Below are positions 32,491 to 41,931 of a stretch of 58,133 bases of DNA, in pieces. Positions within the stretch are counted from its first letter, which is position 1; every line of letters begins with the position of its first letter. The notes beneath the pieces are model-generated. The model saw nothing but the letters and a program-made list of their open reading frames with translations, did no database searches and had not been told where the DNA came from. This stretch comes from Campylobacter troglodytis (GTDB lineage Bacteria; Campylobacterota; Campylobacteria; Campylobacterales; Campylobacteraceae), in contig NZ_QHLI01000009.1 of the NCBI RefSeq assembly GCF_006864425.1, positions 1 to 58,133 on the forward strand, given 5' to 3'. Position numbers and translations under genes: made by a program.

Positions 32491-34176
32491 ATGGAAGAAT
32501 TTAAAAGTATGCTTCATCAAATTGGGCTACTTTATCAAAAACTAACAAAAAAGCAAAGAATAGTCATAGGGGTTTCCATAGTGGCTGTGATAGCTTTTTT
32601 GGTGTTTTTGGCTCTTTTTAGGGGTGGTAGCTCCACAACTGCTGGTTATGGTGTGCTTGTAGAGGATGCTGGTGCTACAAATGCTGCTGCTATCGTTGCA
32701 AAGCTAGAACAAAATGGAGTGCCTTACCAGCTTAGAAACGAAAGGACGATCTTAGTTCCACAGGATCAGGTTTATCGTCAAAGGATGATGATAGCAAGCG
32801 AGGGCTTGATTAAGGATTCTAGGGTTGGTTATGAGATCTTTGACATTCAGCAATTTGGAGCCACAAAGGCAGATGAGAAGATTAGACAGTTAAGAGCCTT
32901 GCAAGGTGAGCTTTCTCGTGCCATAGAAGCCTTAGAGCCTATACAAAGGGCTATTATAAACATAGCCATACCAGATGAAACAGTTTTTACAGAAAGACAG
33001 GTTCCTCCAACTGCTGCTGTTGTACTTACCATAAGAGAGGGGCTAAGGCTTACTAGAAAGCAAATTGATGGGATTAAAAACATAGTCTCAGCCGCTGTTC
33101 CAAAGCTTAGCCTTGATAATGTCAGAATCACAGATCAAAACGGCATTAGACTTGATGATGAGGAGCTTTTTGAAAGCGATCTAATAGCTGCTCAGGTTAA
33201 GTACAAAAGAGATCATGAAACAGAGCTAGAACAAAAGATCATAAACACCCTAGCTCCCTTTGCAGGTGGGGTTGATAAGGTAGTAGCTAGCGTTAATATT
33301 GAATTTGACTTCTCAAAGATGCAATCTCAAAGTGAAATTTATGATCCAAACACAGTCATAAGAAGCGAGCAAACCTTGAACGAAGAAAGTCAGGGCAGAA
33401 GAGAACAAAGCATACAAGGTGTTCCAGGTGCTGTGTCAAATATAGGTCCTGTTGAAGGGCTTGACGGTCCAAATGCACTTGAGTATTCAAAAAAGAATCA
33501 AGTAACAACCAACAATGAAATTTCAAAAACCATAACAAATACCCAAAAGTCCTTTGCTACCATCATAAGAACGGCTGCTGCTGTTATGATAGATGGCAAA
33601 TACCAAGAAAGCCTTGATGCAGACGGCAACCCTCAGGTAGAATACATTCCTTTAACGGTAGAACAGCTTCAAAGCGTTGAAAATTTGGTACAAAGAACCA
33701 TTAATTTCAATGCAGCAAGAGGGGATGTGGTAACTGTTAGTAACTTAGAATTTCAAAGGAAGGATGCCTTGGTTGAAAGTAAGGTTAAGACCTTTTATGA
33801 AAGATTTGTTAATCCTTTCATCCCACCGGCTAAGTATATAATAGCTGCTATCTTGCTTTTCATCTTTTACAAAAAGGTTATTCAGCCCTTTATGCAAAAA
33901 ATGCTTGCAGATCTTGCTGAATCCGAAGAGGAATTGCAAAAAGAAGCCGAAGCCATCGAAGATGTCGAGGATACCTTGGAGAAATTCAATGCTGCAAGAA
34001 AGAGGGTGGAGGATCAGCTTGGCATAGGAGATAGCATAGATGAGGACGCACTTCAATATGATATTTTAATAGAAAAGCTAAGAGCCTTGGTATCTGAAAG
34101 GACGACCGAGGTTGCAGCCTTGCTTCAAACCTTGGTTGAGCATGATGCTGATTATGAGGCGAATAAGGAGGCCTAA
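32491..34176 (+). CDS. fliF: Flagellar MS-ring protein FliF
   Basis: A 561-residue inner-membrane ring protein on which the flagellar motor and export gate are built. The first membrane helix is at about 23-44, and the periplasmic ring-building domains follow. A second helix (about 447-466) leads to the cytoplasmic tail that binds FliG. Ribosome binding site GAGGG precedes the ATG. Its stop overlaps the fliG ATG by one base (TAATG). The gene order fliF-fliG-fliH-dxs matches Cj0318-Cj0321. Confidence 0.95.
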   Translation: MEEFKSMLHQIGLLYQKLTKKQRIVIGVSIVAVIAFLVFLALFRGGSSTTAGYGVLVEDAGATNAAAIVAKLEQNGVPYQLRNERTILVPQDQVYRQRMMIASEGLIKDSRVGYEIFDIQQFGATKADEKIRQLRALQGELSRAIEALEPIQRAIINIAIPDETVFTERQVPPTAAVVLTIREGLRLTRKQIDGIKNIVSAAVPKLSLDNVRITDQNGIRLDDEELFESDLIAAQVKYKRDHETELEQKIINTLAPFAGGVDKVVASVNIEFDFSKMQSQSEIYDPNTVIRSEQTLNEESQGRREQSIQGVPGAVSNIGPVEGLDGPNALEYSKKNQVTTNNEISKTITNTQKSFATIIRTAAAVMIDGKYQESLDADGNPQVEYIPLTVEQLQSVENLVQRTINFNAARGDVVTVSNLEFQRKDALVESKVKTFYERFVNPFIPPAKYIIAAILLFIFYKKVIQPFMQKMLADLAESEEELQKEAEAIEDVEDTLEKFNAARKRVEDQLGIGDSIDEDALQYDILIEKLRALVSERTTEVAALLQTLVEHDADYEANKEA

Positions 34177-35204
34177 TGATTAAGCTTAGCGAAGAACAAA
34201 AGATGGTTTATGATGATCTTTCTATGCCAGAAAAGATCGCCATTTTTTTAATACAGCTTGGAGAGGATGTTACCACAGGGCTCTTCTCAAATATGGAGAT
34301 TAATGTCATCACTGAGGTATCTCGCTACATAGCTATGGCTAAGCAGGTGGATAAATCCGTAGCCACAGCTGTCTTAGAGGAATTTTACACCCTGCTTCAA
34401 TCAAATCAATTTATAAAAACAGGTGGGCTTGAGTATGCCAAGGAAATACTCTTTAAGACCTTTGGACCAGAGATTGCCAACAAGATCTTAGAAAAACTCA
34501 CCAAGAGTATGGAGACCAATCAAAACTTCGCATATCTAGCCCAGATCAAGCCTCAACAACTTGCAGACTTTATCACAAAAGAACACCCTCAAACCATAGC
34601 CTTGATCTTAGCCCATATGGACTCCATTCACGCGGCTGAGACCTTGGAGTATTTTAGCGATGAATTAAGAGCGGAGGTAGTAATAAGAATGGCAAATTTA
34701 GGCGATATATCCCCATCTATAATCAAAAGAGTATCTGCTGTGCTTGAAAGCAAGCTTGAAAGCCTTGCTTCTTACAAGGTTGAAGTTGGAGGTCCAAGGG
34801 CTGTGGCAGAGGTGCTTAACCGCTTAGGACAAAAGGCTTCTAAGTCAACCATCACTTACATAGAACAAAGCGATGAAAAGCTTGCTGAAACCATTAAAGA
34901 CTTGATGTTTACTTTTGATGATATAGCTAAGCTAGGCACTCAGGCAATTAGAGAGATTCTCAAAGTTGCAGATAAGAGGGATTTAATGGTAGGTTTAAAG
35001 GGTGCAAGCGATGGACTTAAACAAAAATTCCTCTCAAATATGTCAAGTCGTGCTAGTGAGCAGTTTTTGGAGGAAATGGGCTTTTTGGGTGCAGTTCGTG
35101 TAAAAGATGTCGAAGAGGCTCAAAGAAAGGTTGTTGAGATAGTTCAAAAACTTTCAGAACAAGGCCTAGTGCAAATGGGCGAAGCTGATGAAATGATAGA
35201 ATAA
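34176..35204 (+). CDS. fliG: Flagellar motor switch protein FliG
   Basis: A 342-residue cytoplasmic C-ring protein that contacts FliF and the stator. The three FliG domains are complete; KPQQLADFITKEHPQTIALIL is the middle-domain signature. The C-terminal charged helix (TFDDIAKLGTQAIREILKVA) carries the residues that meet MotA. It is coupled to fliF by a one-base overlap. Confidence 0.95.
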   Translation: MIKLSEEQKMVYDDLSMPEKIAIFLIQLGEDVTTGLFSNMEINVITEVSRYIAMAKQVDKSVATAVLEEFYTLLQSNQFIKTGGLEYAKEILFKTFGPEIANKILEKLTKSMETNQNFAYLAQIKPQQLADFITKEHPQTIALILAHMDSIHAAETLEYFSDELRAEVVIRMANLGDISPSIIKRVSAVLESKLESLASYKVEVGGPRAVAEVLNRLGQKASKSTITYIEQSDEKLAETIKDLMFTFDDIAKLGTQAIREILKVADKRDLMVGLKGASDGLKQKFLSNMSSRASEQFLEEMGFLGAVRVKDVEEAQRKVVEIVQKLSEQGLVQMGEADEMIE

Positions 35205-35205
35205 A

Positions 35206-36021
35206 ATGAAAAATACAAGCACAAATGTAATCTCACCAAGCGATACCAAAGAGCATGTTATAGATGGCTATCATTTTAAGGTGATGAGTGAATTCACAAG
35301 CCCTCAAAAGCAAGAGCCAAAAAAAGATGAGTCCCAAGCTTCAACCCAAACTCAAGATCCTGTAAGCACTGAAAATCCACAAAACACAGAAGCTGACAGA
35401 CAAATTCTAATCGAACAAGAAGCCAAAAACGCACAAAAGATCTTAGATCTAATGAAAGAAAAAGAAGACATCATAGACAAGGCAGCAAGGGCTGAGACCC
35501 AGCTTGAAATGAAGCTAGAAAGTCAGCAAAAAGAATTCAGTGCAAATTTAGAACTTGCCAAAAAGGAAGCCGAGCAGCTAGGCTATGAAAGAGCAAGGAC
35601 TCAAAACGAGCTAGAATTAAATGAATTAAGAGAGAAATTCAGCAAGTCCATAGCCAAGCTTGATGAGGTTTGTGCAAATTTAGAGCTTTTCATAGCTAAA
35701 AATGAAAAGGAATTAGCAAGTGCAGCCATTGAAATAGCCCAGGATGTAATAGATCAAGAGCTAAGTGAAAACTCGGCTAAAATAGCTCTGAATTTAGCCA
35801 AAAAGCTCATCACAGAGCTTGAGGGTGCAGCTAATATAGAGCTTAAAATTAGCCCAAGCGATTATGACTTTGTTAAGAGCAATTTGGCTGAGAATTCAAG
35901 GTTAAAAATAAGCCTTGATGATGCCATTAGCAAGGGTAGCGTAGTGATTTTAAGCGATAAGGGAAATATAGAATCAGATCTTAACAATAGGCTTGATAAG
36001 ATTAAAAAAATGGCAAATTAA
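35206..36021 (+). CDS. fliH: Flagellar export ATPase regulator FliH
   Basis: A 271-residue coiled-coil protein that holds the export ATPase FliI at the basal body. A Gln/Ser/Thr-rich N-terminal region (to about 65) precedes a long coiled coil (80-170) and the conserved V-ATPase subunit E-like C-terminus. It starts 1 nt after fliG and ends overlapping the dxs ATG by one base. The position secures a call that sequence alone would make less certain. Confidence 0.88.
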   Translation: MKNTSTNVISPSDTKEHVIDGYHFKVMSEFTSPQKQEPKKDESQASTQTQDPVSTENPQNTEADRQILIEQEAKNAQKILDLMKEKEDIIDKAARAETQLEMKLESQQKEFSANLELAKKEAEQLGYERARTQNELELNELREKFSKSIAKLDEVCANLELFIAKNEKELASAAIEIAQDVIDQELSENSAKIALNLAKKLITELEGAANIELKISPSDYDFVKSNLAENSRLKISLDDAISKGSVVILSDKGNIESDLNNRLDKIKKMAN

Positions 36022-37862
36022 TGAACTGCAAAGACTTAAAAAAACTTTCTTTGCAAGAACTTGAAAGTCTTGCAAAGGATCTTCGCAATCAGATCATTAC
36101 AGTTGTTAGCAAAAATGGAGGACATTTAAGCTCAAATTTAGGAGCTGTTGAGCTTACAATAGCTATGCACTCCGTCTTTGAGTGCGAAAAGGATCCCTTT
36201 ATCTTTGATGTCTCACATCAAGCCTACACTCATAAATTACTCACAGGAAGGGCTGAAATTTTTGACAGCCTAAGAAAATTTAAGGGTTTAAGTGGCTATA
36301 CCAAGCCAAATGAGGGAGATTATTTTGTAGCAGGGCATTCAAGCACCTCAATTTCTTTGCTTGTTGGAGCTTGTAAGGCAATAGCCTTGAAAAAGGAGCA
36401 AAGAATGCCAGTAGCCCTCATAGGAGATGGGGCTATGAGTGCTGGCATGGTGTATGAGGCACTAAATGAGCTTGGAGAGAGAAAATATCCCTGTGTTATT
36501 ATCTTAAATGACAATGAAATGAGCATTTCTAAGCCCATAGGGGCTATTTCAAAGTATTTATCAGGGGCTATGGCAAGTAGTTTTTATCAAAAATTCAAAA
36601 AACGAGTTGAAAATTTTTTAGAATACCTCCCCCCAAGTGCTACTTATATGGCAAAACGGTTTGAGGAAAGCTTAAAGCTTATAACGCCGGGTATTTTGTT
36701 TGAGGAGCTGGGACTTGAATATATAGGGGTTATCAACGGACACGATCTAAGTGAGCTAATACCAGCCTTGAAAAAGGCAAAGGCTATGCAAAAACCTTGC
36801 TTGGTGCATACTCAGACCATCAAGGGCAAGGGTTATGCACCGGCTGAGGGCAAACTTGCAAGTTGGCACGGAGTAAGTGCCTTTGACATAGCCACAGGAA
36901 AGGCTCTTAAAAAGCCTAGCTCAAAGCCCAGTGCTACCGAGCTTTTTAGCCAAAATTTGCTAAATTTAGCCCAAAAATACGAAAATGTAGTAGGAGTTAC
37001 AGCAGCTATGCCAAGTGGCACAGGGCTTGACAAGCTCATTGAAAAATATCCCACTCGCTTTTGGGATGTAGCCATAGCCGAACAACACGCCGTTACTTCA
37101 ATGGCAGCTATGGCAAAAGAGGGCTTTAAGCCCTTTATAACAATTTATTCCACCTTTTTGCAAAGAGCTTATGATCAAGTAATTCACGACTGTGCCATTA
37201 TGAATTTGTCCGTTGTCTTTGCTATGGATAGGGCTGGCATAGTTGGTGAGGATGGAGAGACACACCAAGGAGCCTTTGATGTGAGCTTTTTGTCTGCTGT
37301 GCCAAATTTAACCCTACTTGCACCGCGCGATGCAGCTATGATGGGTGTGGTTATGGACTTTGCCTACGCTCATAAGGGTTGCATAGCCTTTCGCTATCCT
37401 AGGGGAAGCTTTATCTTAGATGATGAGTTTAGCCCTTGTGAGCTTAAGCTTGGCAAAGCTCAAATCTTAATTGAAAATTCAAGTGAGCTGGCATTTTTAG
37501 GCTACGGACAAGGAGTTGGCACTGCAAAATGCGTCTTAGACGAGCTTGAAACACAGGGCTTAAAGGACTATGCAAATTTAGTGGATCTCATCTTTGCCAA
37601 GCCCTTGGATAAAAACTTGCTTAAAAATTTAGCCAGCAAAACAAAGTTTTGGTTTGTATTTTCCCAAGGTGCAAAAATCGGCGGCATAGGCTCATTGCTT
37701 TCGTCTTTCTTGCAAGAAGAGGGCTTAAATCACATAAGGCTTGTAAGCTTTGAGTATGAGGATAAATTCATAGAACACGGCTCTACAAGCGAGGTAGAAG
37801 CTTCATTAGGACTTGGCACAAAGGAACTTGCTGAAAAAATCAAGCATTTTTGTGCTAGGTGA
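36021..37862 (+). CDS. dxs: 1-deoxy-D-xylulose-5-phosphate synthase
   Basis: A 613-residue thiamine-diphosphate enzyme. It joins pyruvate and glyceraldehyde 3-phosphate in the first step of the MEP isoprenoid pathway. Motifs seen: GGHLSSNLG near residue 34, DVSHQAYTHK, the cofactor loop from GDGAMSAG to LNDNEMSI (about 138-169), and DRAGIVGEDGETHQG (about 406-420). Its place as last gene of a flagellar operon is conserved in Campylobacter and probably reflects co-transcription rather than shared function. Confidence 0.95.
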   Translation: MNCKDLKKLSLQELESLAKDLRNQIITVVSKNGGHLSSNLGAVELTIAMHSVFECEKDPFIFDVSHQAYTHKLLTGRAEIFDSLRKFKGLSGYTKPNEGDYFVAGHSSTSISLLVGACKAIALKKEQRMPVALIGDGAMSAGMVYEALNELGERKYPCVIILNDNEMSISKPIGAISKYLSGAMASSFYQKFKKRVENFLEYLPPSATYMAKRFEESLKLITPGILFEELGLEYIGVINGHDLSELIPALKKAKAMQKPCLVHTQTIKGKGYAPAEGKLASWHGVSAFDIATGKALKKPSSKPSATELFSQNLLNLAQKYENVVGVTAAMPSGTGLDKLIEKYPTRFWDVAIAEQHAVTSMAAMAKEGFKPFITIYSTFLQRAYDQVIHDCAIMNLSVVFAMDRAGIVGEDGETHQGAFDVSFLSAVPNLTLLAPRDAAMMGVVMDFAYAHKGCIAFRYPRGSFILDDEFSPCELKLGKAQILIENSSELAFLGYGQGVGTAKCVLDELETQGLKDYANLVDLIFAKPLDKNLLKNLASKTKFWFVFSQGAKIGGIGSLLSSFLQEEGLNHIRLVSFEYEDKFIEHGSTSEVEASLGLGTKELAEKIKHFCAR

Positions 37863-37891
37863 ATTTTTTGACAAAGCAGACAAAAATCATA

Positions 37892-38666
37892 GGCTCAAGA
37901 CAATTTAAGCGGATTTTCTCTTATCAACTTTAATAAATTTTGATAAAGATTTTGTCTCAAAATTTTCGCCTTAATTCTGTTTCTTTTAGATGAAGCATAA
38001 AATTACCCTTTTTTTGATTCTTTTTAATTTGCTTAATCTATGCTTGGCATAGCCTCAGAAATTTTCGATTCCGTTAATGTGATTTTTGTTATTTGCAAAC
38101 TCATTTTTAGAATGTTTTACTCTATAATGTGCCTTTGCACCGAAATCCACTAAGCCGTCATAACCTCTCCCCCAACAATCACTATAAATTCTGCCTCATT
38201 CATAACTGCTTAAATCTCGTATAATAGGCAAAAGTTCATTTGAATTATTTACTACTTGAGTATAAACGCTAGTCTAGCGTTTTAACATGCCTTCTTGCAA
38301 AGTTGCAAGTATAACGAAGCAAACACACAGATGTTTTTCTCTTACTCTTTTAGCAGTGAAATAGCTTTCATCTATTTCAATTTCGCCATTTAATGTAGAA
38401 ATTTTTTCACATTCTTGTGCTATTCAGATTCTAATATTTTTAATGATTTTATTGATACTTTGGCGAGATATTTTGCTTAATTTTGCAATTTTTATGGCTT
38501 TAATATCAAGGCTTCTTGAAAAGTTACGAGTGTAACGAAGTAAAAAAATACTTTACAATTTCTCTAAATTTAGCCTCTGAAATTTTGAAACGATTGATAT
38601 ACTTCTTTTTCATCGACACAATCATAATTTAAAACTTCTTTATTGGAGATTAAGTTGTCTTGAGCC
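37892..38666 (-). mobile_element. Decayed IS1595-family element, copy C
   Basis: The ends GGCTCAAGACAATTTAA and TTAAGTTGTCTTGAGCC are inverted repeats with one mismatch, bounding 775 bp. On the minus strand the C-terminal coding stretch (37915-37990) and the N-terminal helix-turn-helix part (about 38430-38590) are readable but full of stops. Repeats of the TAACGAAG type are nested at 38291-38325 and 38511-38548. It lies between dxs and the iron-uptake block. Confidence 0.75.
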
Positions 38667-38893
38667 TAATTCTTTTGTTTCAAATTTACACTTTTGAAAT
38701 ATTTTGTGAAAGATTTTTGCTTAAAATTATAGTTTTTTATTGCAACAAATTTAAATTTGTAGATTTTGATATAACAAGCGATAAACAAGCTATTTATCTT
38801 TCATACATTTAGGCTAAAAGGCCTTAAAATTTTAGATTAAGCTCTTTGCAGATAAAAATTGACAAAATAAAGTGTTTTTTATAAATTTTTTAG

Positions 38894-38899
38894 TATAAT
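38894..38899 (+). promoter_or_regulatory. Probable -10 box of the small gene at 38932
   Basis: TAGTATAATC contains a perfect TATAAT 32 nt before the ATG, which supports the short gene being expressed. Confidence 0.5.
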
Positions 38900-38931
38900 C
38901 ACGCTTAAATAAACATTAAAAAGGATAAAAA

Positions 38932-39108
38932 ATGGTTGTAAGGGTCGAAAATCCAAATGATAGAACAGCTTATTTAGAGCTAAACCGCGATGATATAGAG
39001 CTTTTGCTTGAGGAATTAGTACTTCATTATGAAAATTTAGACCAGTTTATAGAAGCCTTTGATCTCTTAGAGGTTACCTCAAAAATGGGCGATGATTTAA
39101 ATGAATGA
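38932..39108 (+). CDS. Hypothetical 58-residue acidic protein
   Basis: The frame has a good ribosome binding site (AAGGA, 6 nt before ATG) and a perfect -10. It encodes a compact acidic helical protein (RTAYLELNRDDIELLLEELV, then LDQFIEAFDLLE). Codon use matches the neighbours. It lies 131 bp before the FTR1-type permease gene, on the same strand. It is not recognised as a known family. It might be linked to the iron operon or simply be next to it. Confidence 0.65.
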   Translation: MVVRVENPNDRTAYLELNRDDIELLLEELVLHYENLDQFIEAFDLLEVTSKMGDDLNE

Positions 39109-39152
39109 GACATATTTGTATCCTTTGTGGGTTTGATTTTATTAATACTTTA

Positions 39153-39214
39153 ATTTTGATAACTTTTATTTTAATTTAAGCAAAAAAATACTACACTTTT
39201 ACAAATTTTATATT
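39153..39214 (+). promoter_or_regulatory. Promoter region of the iron-uptake operon, possible Fur site
   Basis: TATATT at 39209-39214 is a plausible -10, 26 nt before the FTR1-type start. The AT-rich stretch TTGATAACTTTTATTTTAA at about 39157-39175 loosely resembles a Fur box half. The orthologous C. jejuni p19 operon is iron-repressed by Fur. The site match itself is weak. Confidence 0.3.
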
Positions 39215-39239
39215 TGATTTCAATATTAAGGTTTGTAAA

Positions 39240-41336
39240 ATGCGTAAATTTTTACTTCTTTTATCCATCTTTGTTACAGTTTCTTTTGCTCGCGTGGATG
39301 ATTATATAGCTGAGGCAAACATAATTAAAGGTATTTTACACGAAAGTATAGAGCTTTACAAACAGGGTAAAGCTGATGAGGCTAAGAAGAAGAGCGAGGA
39401 TGCGTATTTTCAGCATTTTGAAAATATGGAAGGTCCTATAGGTAGAAATGTAGGACGAAAAGCCATCACTATGGAGAGAAAATTCTCAAATTTACGCAGA
39501 ATGTATAAGGACAAGGCTGAGTTAAACAAGATAGAAGCCCTTGTTGAAAGTCTTATTTTTGATCTAGATGAGGTTGCTCCTATCATACAAACCGGCTTTC
39601 GTTTAGAGGCTGAAAAAAGCGATACCACAGATGATAAGATTGCAGAGGCTGCTTCTTTGGAGGCTGAAAAAAAGCGTCAAGCAGAAGCTGATGCCTTATT
39701 TGCTTTGTTAGGAGATTCTGATACTCAGCCAAGTACCCAAAGTAGCGAAGATATTCAAGAACAAGAAAATTTAGCACAAGCCTCAAATCAAGAAGCCTCA
39801 CAAAGCCAAGAGGATATGGATACTATCTCAGAGCTTCAAGCTGCCTCTGCTATCAATATAAAATTGCAATTTTTAATGGACAATATCTCTACAAAATTCC
39901 TAGAAGCTGCGAATGAGTTTAAAAATAACAATATACAATCCGCCAAGGATCTACTTCACAGTGCCTTGTTTGATGATTATAGAAACTCAAAAGCAGAGGT
40001 GGTAGTTAGTGGCTTTACGACGGCTGGCTTGGATGCAAAAATTCAGCAAGGCATAAGAAGTCTTATAGCTAAATTTGATGAGGCAAATATAGACGAAAGG
40101 ACATTAAGAACAGAGCTTGAAAAGATAGAGGAGCTGATCTTTGATGCCTTCTTGCAAATCCCAGAGGATCAAATTGCTAAAATTCAAGTCTCAGGCTTTG
40201 ATGAAAATGCTATTAATGTAACTGATTATTCAAAGGTAGCTGATGATATTAAAATAGCCTTGGATAATATCTTAGAAGATTATCAAGGTTTTAGTAAATC
40301 CAGCATAGATGCCTTGCAAAATACCTATCTTGATATATTTGAGGCAAGTGGTATGGAAAGCAAGGTTGGTGCTGTTGATAGCAATATGAAGCTTAAAATA
40401 GAAAGTCTCTTTTCTCAAGGGGTAGCACTCATTAAGGCTAGTGCCTCAAAGGATGAGTTAAGTACCACCTTTGATGAGTTAAATACCCTAGTAGCCTCAA
40501 TGGTAGATAAGATTCAAGAATCCACCCCCTATGCACTTTTCATTTGGGCTTTTGGTATCATCATAAGAGAGGGTTTGGAGGCTCTTATCATAGTAGTAGC
40601 AATAGTTTCTTATCTCATACAAAGTGGGAACAAAAACCGTCTAAACATAGCCTACTCAGCCCTTCTAACAGGTATAGTGTTAAGTTTCGTAACAGCCTTT
40701 TTGGTGTCTTGGATCTTTAAGCAAAATGCAGGTCAAAGTAGGGAGTTAATAGAAGGCATTGCTATGCTACTTGCTGTTGGCTTACTCTTTTATGTTGGCT
40801 TTTGGTTACTTTCAAATGCAAGAAACAAGCAGTGGGCTAATTTCATCAAAGGACAAGCGGTTGCTGCTATATCTAAGAATTCAGCTACAACTCTTTGGTG
40901 GACCGTCTTTTTGGCTGTGTATAGAGAGGGAGCCGAGACTGTGCTCTTTTATCAAGCCTTATTTTTTGATGCAAGAACTAGCACTGATTATGGGGCTGTT
41001 TTTGCTGGGCTTGGAGTTGGTTCTTTGATAATTATAATTTTATATTTCTTACTTAAAGCAGGAGCCATTAGAATTCCTGTAAAGCAGTTTTTCTATCTTA
41101 CCTCTTATATCATTTTTTATATGGTCTTTGTTTTCACAGGCAAGGGCATTGGTGAGCTTATCGAGGGTAAGCTTATTACGCCTACCTTTTTGCCCATTAA
41201 ATTTGATGCGATTTTGTGGCTTGGAGTGTATCCATACTACGAAACTCTCATTCCCCAGCTTATAGTTTTAACAATGCTTATCTTAGGCATTTTTATAACA
41301 CATAAAATTACATCTTCACAAGGAGTAAAACGATGA
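39240..41336 (+). CDS. FTR1-type iron permease with large periplasmic domain (Cj1658-like)
   Basis: A 698-residue protein with a signal peptide (to about residue 18) and a helical periplasmic region of about 400 residues. A C-terminal seven-helix FTR1/EfeU permease follows. The two iron-ligand motifs are IIREGLEALI (about 440-449) and VYREGAETVL (about 559-568). It moves iron across the inner membrane. P19, encoded by the next gene, is its periplasmic partner; the genes overlap by ATGA. Gene order matches Cj1658-Cj1665. Confidence 0.9.
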   Translation: MRKFLLLLSIFVTVSFARVDDYIAEANIIKGILHESIELYKQGKADEAKKKSEDAYFQHFENMEGPIGRNVGRKAITMERKFSNLRRMYKDKAELNKIEALVESLIFDLDEVAPIIQTGFRLEAEKSDTTDDKIAEAASLEAEKKRQAEADALFALLGDSDTQPSTQSSEDIQEQENLAQASNQEASQSQEDMDTISELQAASAINIKLQFLMDNISTKFLEAANEFKNNNIQSAKDLLHSALFDDYRNSKAEVVVSGFTTAGLDAKIQQGIRSLIAKFDEANIDERTLRTELEKIEELIFDAFLQIPEDQIAKIQVSGFDENAINVTDYSKVADDIKIALDNILEDYQGFSKSSIDALQNTYLDIFEASGMESKVGAVDSNMKLKIESLFSQGVALIKASASKDELSTTFDELNTLVASMVDKIQESTPYALFIWAFGIIIREGLEALIIVVAIVSYLIQSGNKNRLNIAYSALLTGIVLSFVTAFLVSWIFKQNAGQSRELIEGIAMLLAVGLLFYVGFWLLSNARNKQWANFIKGQAVAAISKNSATTLWWTVFLAVYREGAETVLFYQALFFDARTSTDYGAVFAGLGVGSLIIIILYFLLKAGAIRIPVKQFFYLTSYIIFYMVFVFTGKGIGELIEGKLITPTFLPIKFDAILWLGVYPYYETLIPQLIVLTMLILGIFITHKITSSQGVKR

Positions 41337-41872
41337 TTAAAAGATCATTATTAAGCATTGCAGCAGCAGCTGTTTTTGCAAGTGGCGTTTTTGGTGCTGA
41401 GGTGCCAATTGGTGATCCTATAGAAAGAAATGGTATGGAGATAGCTGCTGTTTATCTTCAACCAATAGAAATGGAACCAAAGGGTATAGATCTAGCTGCT
41501 TCTTTGGCTGATATTCACCTTGAAGCTGACATTCACGCTATCAAGGGTAACAAAAACGGCTTTCCAGAGGGCTTTTGGATACCCTATCTTAGCATAGCCT
41601 ATGAGCTTAAAAATCTTGACACAGGTGGGGTTAAAAGGGGAACCTTTATGCCTATGACAGCTGATGACGGCCCTCACTATGGTGCAAATATAGCTATGGA
41701 AAAGGATAAAAGCGGTAAATTTGGACCTGGTAATTACGAGTTGACCTATATCATTGAAAATCCTGAAAAGCAAGGCTTTGGTCGCCACACTGACAAGGAA
41801 ACAGGGGTTGGCAAGTGGTTTCAGCCTTTTAAGGTAAGCTATAAATTTAAATACACAGGTGCCCCTAAGTAA
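41333..41872 (+). CDS. p19: Periplasmic iron/copper-binding protein P19
   Basis: A 179-residue periplasmic protein with a signal peptide (cleavage after about residue 21). P19 is an iron-transport protein with a copper and an iron site. The conserved metal-ligand segments can be seen: NGMEIAAVYLQPIEMEP, EADIHAIKGN and MPMTADDGPHYGAN, holding the expected Met, His and Glu residues. It overlaps the permease gene by 4 nt and is followed by a hairpin, which may make P19 the most abundant product of the operon. Confidence 0.92.
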   Translation: MIKRSLLSIAAAAVFASGVFGAEVPIGDPIERNGMEIAAVYLQPIEMEPKGIDLAASLADIHLEADIHAIKGNKNGFPEGFWIPYLSIAYELKNLDTGGVKRGTFMPMTADDGPHYGANIAMEKDKSGKFGPGNYELTYIIENPEKQGFGRHTDKETGVGKWFQPFKVSYKFKYTGAPK

Positions 41873-41879
41873 GCACTAA

Positions 41880-41906
41880 CTCCTAGCTTTTGGCTAGGAG
41901 AGCCTT
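41880..41906 (+). terminator. Hairpin after p19, probable partial terminator
   Basis: CTCCTAGC and GCTAGGAG form an 8-bp stem around TTTTG, followed by a short T-poor tail (AGCCTTTG). The weak T run and the close downstream gene suggest an attenuator or mRNA-stabilising hairpin rather than a full stop. Confidence 0.55.
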
Positions 41907-41931
41907 TGTTAAATTTAAAAAGGATTTGAAA

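Noticed and set aside
41890-41931. An upstream start for the DUF2318 membrane protein
   Set aside because: It would place the start inside the hairpin after p19. The TTG at 41932 has a well-spaced AAAAAGGA.
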